DNA of 9,716 nucleotides from contig WYEE01000015.1 of the NCBI GenBank assembly GCA_009904025.1, positions 1 through 9,716 on the forward strand, written 5' to 3'. The stretch's first letter is position 1. Every line of letters begins with the position of its first letter. The position numbers and the translations under genes are program-made. Positions 6,713-9,716 of this stretch are shown here, one piece after another. The notes under the pieces are model-generated. The model worked only from the letters and a program-made list of their open reading frames with translations. It was not told the DNA's origin and made no database searches. This DNA comes from Thermogladius sp. GTDB taxonomy: Archaea; Thermoproteota; Thermoprotei_A; Sulfolobales; Desulfurococcaceae.

Positions 6713-7674
6713 TCACTGCTTAACCCTAAAGTTCCTCAACAGGTAAACAGCCCCCTCGTACTCTGTCTTCGAGAGTAGCTTCTCCCTGACAAGCCCCTCT
6801 ATAAGCCCAGCTGGGTCTCCAACCCTGCCCTCCAGTGCCTTTAAAGCATGCTCGTACCTCAGCGGGTGGACAGCGGTGGTGTTCAGGAGCCAGGTAGCGG
6901 GGTCTCCTCCTATGATTCTGGGAGGAGGCTCAGGCATGTTGAGCAACTCCACCCTCCCCTCCCCGAGAGCCCTCTTGAACTCCTCGTACGCCTCTATTAA
7001 ATCCCTCTCCGTCGGGGGCTTCACGAAGGGTTCCGCGGGGGGCCTTATTGGTATGGATATGTAGGCCTTGGAGGGGTTCAGTTCCCTGAGGAATAGGGCG
7101 ATCTCCCTGTAATCATCACTACTCGTGTTTAAACCTTGGACAAGCATGGTCTCAGAGATAAGCGTCTTCTTGTAGCCTCTCGCGAACTCTCTGAGCCCCT
7201 CAAGTATCCTGTCCAGCCTGAGAGACGGGTGGGGCCTGTTGACCCTCCTCCAAACACCCTCCCTCACGGCGTCGACTTTAACCGAGACTACGTCGGCGAG
7301 CTCCAGATCCCTGCGCACCTCCTCAGCCCAGAGGAGGGATGCGTTTGTTAGCACGGCTACCCTGGCATCTGTCTCCCTCTTAACGAACTCTATGATCCTA
7401 CCCATACACGCGTCTAGAGTGGGTTCCCCGTCGGGTACGAAAGTCACGTAGTCGACGCTACCCTTGTTTCCCGCCAGGAACCCCACTATCTCGCCCGCCA
7501 CCTCCCTCCAGTCATAGAAGCACTTCCTCTCCACGGTGAGATTATTCGTCCGGCCCAGCTGGCAGTAGACGCAACTGTAGGAGCATGTCTTGTAGGGTAT
7601 GTTGTTGACACCGAGGCTACGGCCGAGCCTCCTAGAGTAGACTGGGCCGAAGACATACCTCGCCGTATGAACAC
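6713..7674 (-). CDS. Radical SAM protein, COG0731 type, with disrupted start
   Basis: Predicted Fe-S/SAM enzyme of the COG0731 family, which also includes wybutosine enzyme relatives; substrate unknown. The conserved N-terminus is clear in the frame upstream of 7534: RYVFGPVYSRRLGRSLGV, then PYKTCSYSCVYCQLGRT, giving the CX3CX2C cluster ligands at about residues 31, 35 and 38. Further on are FVPDGEPTLD (about 80-89), VLTNASLL and VSVKVDA, typical radical SAM barrel strands. The last 60 residues look like a winged helix (HPLRYEHALKAL...). The first in-frame start is a GTG at 7534, but a protein from there would lack all catalytic cysteines. Upstream, the frame runs to a TAG at 7700-7702 with no ATG, GTG or TTG. 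A GTG at 7674, well placed after a TATA box, is out of frame by one base; adding one base near 7664 gives MFIR-ARYVFGPV and about 320 residues. The coordinates given use this reconstructed start. Confidence 0.8.
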
Positions 7675-7701
7675 CAGTATAACAAACAGTTATGAAAGGC
7701 T

Positions 7702-7711
7702 ATATATCTAG
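7702..7711 (-). promoter_or_regulatory. TATA box for the COG0731 radical SAM gene
   Basis: The minus strand reads CTAGATATATAGCC from 7711. Transcription is expected about 26 nt downstream, near 7680, a few bases before the GTG at 7674, so the message would be nearly leaderless. The same CTAGATATA core and spacing occur before iorA. Confidence 0.55.
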
Positions 7712-7750
7712 CTGGGAACCATTCTCCCTGCCTCACGGTCTTATAGGAGT

Positions 7751-8069
7751 TCAAACCTCGATTATCTCACCTGGTTGTATAAACCCCTTGCACCACCGCT
7801 CGTAGGCTTCAGGGGTTGCAACGTGTAGTTGTATCGGCGTGTCCAGGAGTTCTTTATATACCGCCACCATCATATCGTATTTCAAGCTTATTTTCTCCGT
7901 GACCACGAGTATATCTATGTCACTGAGAGCAGTGTATCCCCCTTACAACAGAGCCGAAGACGTACACCCTCGCATTGGGGTCTATCCGCACCACTATTTC
8001 CTTCACTTTCCTGGCTACGGAGCGGTAATTCCTCAAGTAATCTAGATTTGATTTATATTGATTCGACAA
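7751..8069 (-). pseudogene. MNT-type nucleotidyltransferase, frameshifted, no HEPN partner
   Basis: Conceptual protein of about 105 residues resembling small minimal nucleotidyltransferases (MNT/MntA), the antitoxin half of HEPN/MNT pairs. From a TTG at 8069 the first frame gives RNYRSVARKVKEIVVRID and then ARVYVFGSVVRG, which contains the GS of the catalytic motif. The matching YTALSDIDILVVTEK with the paired aspartates continues in a different frame and runs to a TGA at 7751-7753. The frame changes at a run of five C on the plus strand (7938-7942); removing one restores an open reading with the normal GS-X11-DID spacing. After repair the usual third acidic residue would still be Gln (PIQLHVATPE), so activity would be doubtful. 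No HEPN gene adjoins it; the closest is the intact pair upstream on the same strand. It is either a decaying gene or one with a sequencing error. Confidence 0.75.
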
Positions 8070-8086
8070 GAGGTTTAAACACCTCT
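8069..8086 (-). promoter_or_regulatory. Inverted repeat covering the ribosome site of the broken MNT gene
   Basis: The minus strand reads AGAGGT-GTTTAA-ACCTCT, a perfect 6-bp inverted repeat with a 6-nt spacer. The left arm contains the best ribosome site (GAGGTG) and the right arm ends on the first base of the TTG start. As RNA it would hide the ribosome site; as DNA it could be an operator. The function is inferred. Confidence 0.45.
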
Positions 8087-8089
8087 AAT

Positions 8090-8099
8090 ACAAATTTGT
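8090..8099. promoter_or_regulatory. Perfect 10-bp palindrome upstream of the broken MNT gene
   Basis: ACAAATTTGT, located 21-30 nt before the TTG at 8069. It may be an operator half of the adjacent dyad or part of an AT-rich promoter. A palindrome of this size can occur by chance in AT-rich DNA. Confidence 0.25.
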
Positions 8100-8169
8100 T
8101 CAAATCCCTAGATCCGTCTCCCCGAAACTCACGCTGACCCTCTCTTTATGGTATAACGACCATATTACT

Positions 8170-8175
8170 AAAAAA
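8170..8175 (-). terminator. Oligo-T terminator after the HEPN/MNT operon
   Basis: The minus strand has CGCTTTTTTAG about 130 nt after the MNT stop. A run of six T is a plausible archaeal termination signal and has no other explanation in this gene-free gap (8087-8302). Confidence 0.4.
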
Positions 8176-8302
8176 GCGTCTTATCCCGTGAATACCTCGG
8201 CTGGACTCCTACTCAAACTTGCTCTATGATCTTCAAAGCCCTACAGGCTACGGGAGCGGGGTGTGACGATCAACGTGTAAGAGGTCTACAGCGGACTAAA
8301 TA

Positions 8303-8668
8303 CTAGAGTAATCTGGTAAACTTGGCTTCTTTGAGGAGCGAGAGCTCCTCTCTTCTAAGCAGGTGTATTTCAAATGGATACCACCATGGAACACCCTTGT
8401 TCTCCATAACACTCCAAATCTTGTCTACAAGCCTAGCCCTCTCCAACCCGCTCTTGGGAACCTCGCTTAAAATAATGGCTATGTCAATATCGCTACCGAC
8501 GGTTAGTTTGCCGTTTACAGCTGAGCCGAAGACGTATACTTCTACGCGATCGTTGAAAACCTCCTTAACAGCCTCGACGAGTACACCTAGGTATTCACGC
8601 CATTTAAGGAGCTCCCTGAGCTTCCAAGCCTGTAATTCGACAATTTTATCCATGCTAGGAGAAGACAT
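8303..8668 (-). CDS. MNT-family nucleotidyltransferase, putative HEPN antitoxin
   Basis: Small minimal nucleotidyltransferase of about 121 residues. In characterised HEPN/MNT (HepT/MntA) systems such a protein neutralises the HEPN ribonuclease, in some cases by adding AMP to a tyrosine of the toxin. The catalytic signature is intact: VFGSAVNGKLTVGSDIDIAII supplies G48-S49 and D60/D62, and E100 in PFEIHLL fits the third acidic position. I chose the ATG at 8668 because GAGGT lies 11 nt upstream. A TTG at 8677 is too close to that site, and an ATG at 8653 has no site. The start overlaps the end of the HEPN gene by 14 nt, so the two are co-translated. A short oligo-T run about 130 nt downstream may end the transcript. 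Confidence 0.85.
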   Translation of the reverse strand: MSSPSMDKIVELQAWKLRELLKWREYLGVLVEAVKEVFNDRVEVYVFGSAVNGKLTVGSDIDIAIILSEVPKSGLERARLVDKIWSVMENKGVPWWYPFEIHLLRREELSLLKEAKFTRLL

Positions 8669-9080
8669 TATGCTCAACTACCTCGATAACCCTGAATAAC
8701 TCCTCTACAGCCCTTAAAGCTTTCTCAACATCGACTCTCTCGTAAGTTTTCGCTAAATATCTAGCACCTATGTAAGCATCCTCGAGAATTCTTAAACTAT
8801 CTCTCCACAAAGAAGCATACTCTGAAACCATGCTCGACAACTCTCTCTTCCCTAGAGACTCGAGGTATTTTATTATAACACCCAGGAGCTCTCGAACTCC
8901 ATGCTCTCTCGGGATAAAATCTAGAAGCCTGAGGAGAAGAGCCTTTAATCGTAGCTGAGCAGCCTGCTCGAGAAAAAACACCCCGAAGTCGTAATCACCC
9001 CTTGCTATGGCTTCCTGGGCGTAATTATAGAATAGTCTGCTACGCCTGAGAAGAATCTCAACATAACTGTACGTTCTCAT
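8655..9080 (-). CDS. HEPN domain protein, putative toxin of the HEPN/MNT pair
   Basis: All-helical protein of 141 residues of the HEPN family (PF05168-like). YDFGVFFLEQAAQLRLKALLL (residues 30-50) is the family's core helix with the QAA...LKALL pattern, followed by FIPREHGVRELL (55-66), matching the usual P-x-x-H-x-x-x-x-L segment. The C-terminal helix has AYIGARYLAKTYE (102-114). The RX4-6H ribonuclease motif of validated HEPN toxins is not present as such: R107 is there, but the expected His is replaced and Y113 follows. A Tyr in this place could be the residue modified by the MNT partner, but that is inference. The ATG at 9080 is preferred over the TTG at 9089 because GAGGA lies 9 nt upstream. 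It is first gene of the two-gene operon and has its own TATA box. Confidence 0.82.
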   Translation of the reverse strand: MRTYSYVEILLRRSRLFYNYAQEAIARGDYDFGVFFLEQAAQLRLKALLLRLLDFIPREHGVRELLGVIIKYLESLGKRELSSMVSEYASLWRDSLRILEDAYIGARYLAKTYERVDVEKALRAVEELFRVIEVVEHNVFS

Positions 9081-9125
9081 TCTTCTCAATCCTCGTCACG
9101 TACCTGTAAAAAAATCGTCTGCCCC

Positions 9126-9138
9126 AATATTATTTATC
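9126..9138 (-). promoter_or_regulatory. TATA box for the HEPN/MNT operon
   Basis: The minus strand reads GATAAATAATATT. Transcription would start near 9106, just after a run of seven T (9108-9114), leaving a leader of about 26 nt that carries the GAGGA ribosome site. Confidence 0.55.
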
Positions 9139-9267
9139 TCGCGAATCCCGTTATAATCCTCTAGATATCGCGGGGCCGTCTCACTCTCGTAGATGAGTTG
9201 ATCCAACTACCTGATCACCTAAAATAGTTTCAGATGTTGACAAAGCTTTTCACACCTGTTTTGCGGT

Positions 9268-9276
9268 TTTATATAA
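9268..9276 (+). promoter_or_regulatory. TATA box pointing into a gene-free, structured region
   Basis: TTTATATAA, a textbook archaeal TATA element. A transcript would begin at about 9298-9301. The only ORF there is ATG-AAT-ACT-TGA, so the product would be RNA rather than protein. The stretch from 9139 to 9267 has no gene; it holds a small dyad, AGTTG-ATC-CAACT, at 9196-9208. Confidence 0.5.
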
Positions 9277-9298
9277 GGTTTACAAGGTTATGGTTACC

Positions 9299-9440
9299 AT
9301 GAATACTTGATGAGATCTCTTTGCGAGGGGTGTAAGCCCCCGCAGGTTTTCCAAGGACGGTAGTTCTAGATGTGGAGTCCCTGTAAGGCGCTGAAATCGA
9401 GGCGGATGCTGGCCCAAGAGGTGGGTTAGGAAGTGGGGGG
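9299..9440 (+). ncRNA. Candidate structured non-coding RNA or mobile-element relic
   Basis: This GC-rich segment sits in an otherwise AT-rich gap directly after a TATA box and has no convincing reading frame. It folds locally. GCG-A-GGGG / CCCC-CGC (9323-9343) is a 7-bp stem with one bulged A and a 6-nt loop. GGAC and GTCC around 9355-9380 can pair, and CCCA-AGAGG-TGGG (9413-9425) forms a short hairpin. The 60-codon minus-strand frame across it (9280-9462) has no recognisable domain and is probably spurious. I do not recognise the RNA family. The general look resembles the structured 3' ends (omega-RNA regions) of archaeal tnpB elements, so a relic of an IS200/IS605-type element is one possibility. 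A stand-alone small RNA is another. Extent and ends are approximate. Confidence 0.35.
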
Positions 9441-9478
9441 AATAATAAGGCGATATGAACACGTACCGGAGCCGCTTC

Positions 9479-9706
9479 CTATAGGTGGGAGAGGTGCGTC
9501 AATAATGTTGCTGACGCGGCATTGGAGAGAAGGGAGAATAGGACGATTAGGGCTGGGGATATACCTGCTAGGTAGAGGGCTGTGAAACCCCCGACCATCC
9601 AGGCTAGCCCGAAGAAGAGGCTCACCAAGCCGTAGGCCAGGGGCCTCAGAGACCTGTCTACAACCCTTACGAGGGCGGCTCTCACAATGCTCTCCTCACC
9701 GCTCAT
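9479..9706 (-). CDS. Small two-helix membrane protein, hypothetical, possibly partial
   Basis: I do not recognise the family. The ATG at 9706 gives 75 residues: a polar N-terminus (MSGEESIVRAALVRVVDRSLR) and then two hydrophobic stretches, about residues 23-44 (LAYGLVSLFFGLAWMVGGFTAL) and 46-68 (LAGISPALIVLFSLLSNAASATLL), ending LTHLSHL. It is predicted to be an integral membrane protein with a short cytoplasmic head. A GTG stands one codon earlier and the frame stays open to the window edge, so the true start may lie outside the window. The stop falls only about 40 nt from the structured segment at 9299-9440, so the C-terminus might have been cut by an insertion; no intact homologue can be compared here. 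Confidence 0.5.
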   Translation of the reverse strand: MSGEESIVRAALVRVVDRSLRPLAYGLVSLFFGLAWMVGGFTALYLAGISPALIVLFSLLSNAASATLLTHLSHL

Positions 9707-9716
9707 CACAATACCC

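Noticed and set aside
8090..8120. GTTCAAATCCC resembles a tRNA T-arm and might be a tRNA remnant or attachment site.
   Set aside because: The flanks do not form the T stem, and no acceptor, D or anticodon arm is found on either strand.
7829..8137. Plus-strand open frames opposite the broken MNT gene.
   Set aside because: They show no domain and lie antisense to a clear nucleotidyltransferase sequence, so they are shadows.
8087..8302. A HEPN remnant was sought as partner for the broken MNT gene.
   Set aside because: All three minus-strand frames are interrupted by stops and show none of the HEPN helix patterns; only an oligo-T run stands out.
9155..9170. TTATAATCCTCTAGATAT as a second plus-strand promoter.
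   Set aside because: Nothing that looks like a gene or structured RNA begins about 25-30 nt downstream.
9299..9395. TTGATGA at 9307-9313 and CTGA at 9391-9394 could be boxes of a C/D guide RNA.
   Set aside because: The distance is too long for an archaeal C/D sRNA and no convincing internal D'/C' boxes were found.
9280..9462. 60-residue minus-strand frame in the right-hand gap.
   Set aside because: It has no ribosome site and no domain, and it lies antisense to a hairpin-rich segment with its own promoter.

Overview
The window looks like chromosomal DNA of a hyperthermophilic archaeon, most likely a crenarchaeon of the Desulfurococcales type. The evidence is the gene content (ferredoxin-linked indolepyruvate oxidoreductase, a SudA/SudB (Nfn-type) flavoprotein pair, archaeal radical SAM families, a HEPN/MNT pair), heavy AGG/AGA arginine codon use, TTG and GTG starts behind GGAGG-type ribosome sites, and archaeal TATA boxes. 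The genus cannot be fixed from the sequence alone.

Left part, plus strand (29-4271): a tight cluster encodes an AmmeMemoRadiSam-type radical SAM enzyme, IorA and IorB (the two subunits of indolepyruvate:ferredoxin oxidoreductase), and a YjjX/DUF84-type inosine/xanthosine triphosphatase. IorA oxidises aryl-pyruvates from aromatic amino acid breakdown to aryl-acetyl-CoA and passes electrons to ferredoxin. The 5' end of iorA is peculiar: conserved family residues are encoded upstream of the first usable in-frame start, and the matching start lies one base out of frame.

Middle part, minus strand (6518-4268): sudB and sudA encode an FAD/[2Fe-2S] subunit and an FAD/[4Fe-4S]/NADPH subunit of the sulfide dehydrogenase / Nfn ferredoxin:NADP oxidoreductase family. 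They are transcribed towards the ior cluster and the last genes share a 4-bp CTAG overlap. Together the two modules could move electrons from 2-oxoacid oxidation through ferredoxin to NADPH. SudB, however, lacks the usual glycine-rich nicotinamide-binding loop.

Right part, minus strand (9080-6713): a HEPN/MNT toxin-antitoxin-like pair with its own promoter is followed by a second, frameshifted and partnerless MNT nucleotidyltransferase, then by a COG0731-type radical SAM protein. The catalytic cysteines of that radical SAM protein lie upstream of any canonical in-frame start.

Far right (9081-9716): about 400 bases without a protein gene contain a plus-strand TATA box followed by a hairpin-rich segment that could be a non-coding RNA or a mobile-element relic. 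After it comes a small two-helix membrane protein gene that may continue beyond the window.

No rRNA, tRNA, CRISPR array or intact insertion sequence was seen. The recurring theme is three single-base frame problems in otherwise well conserved genes (iorA, the second radical SAM gene, the second MNT gene). These are either real lesions, sequencing errors, or unconventional starts.
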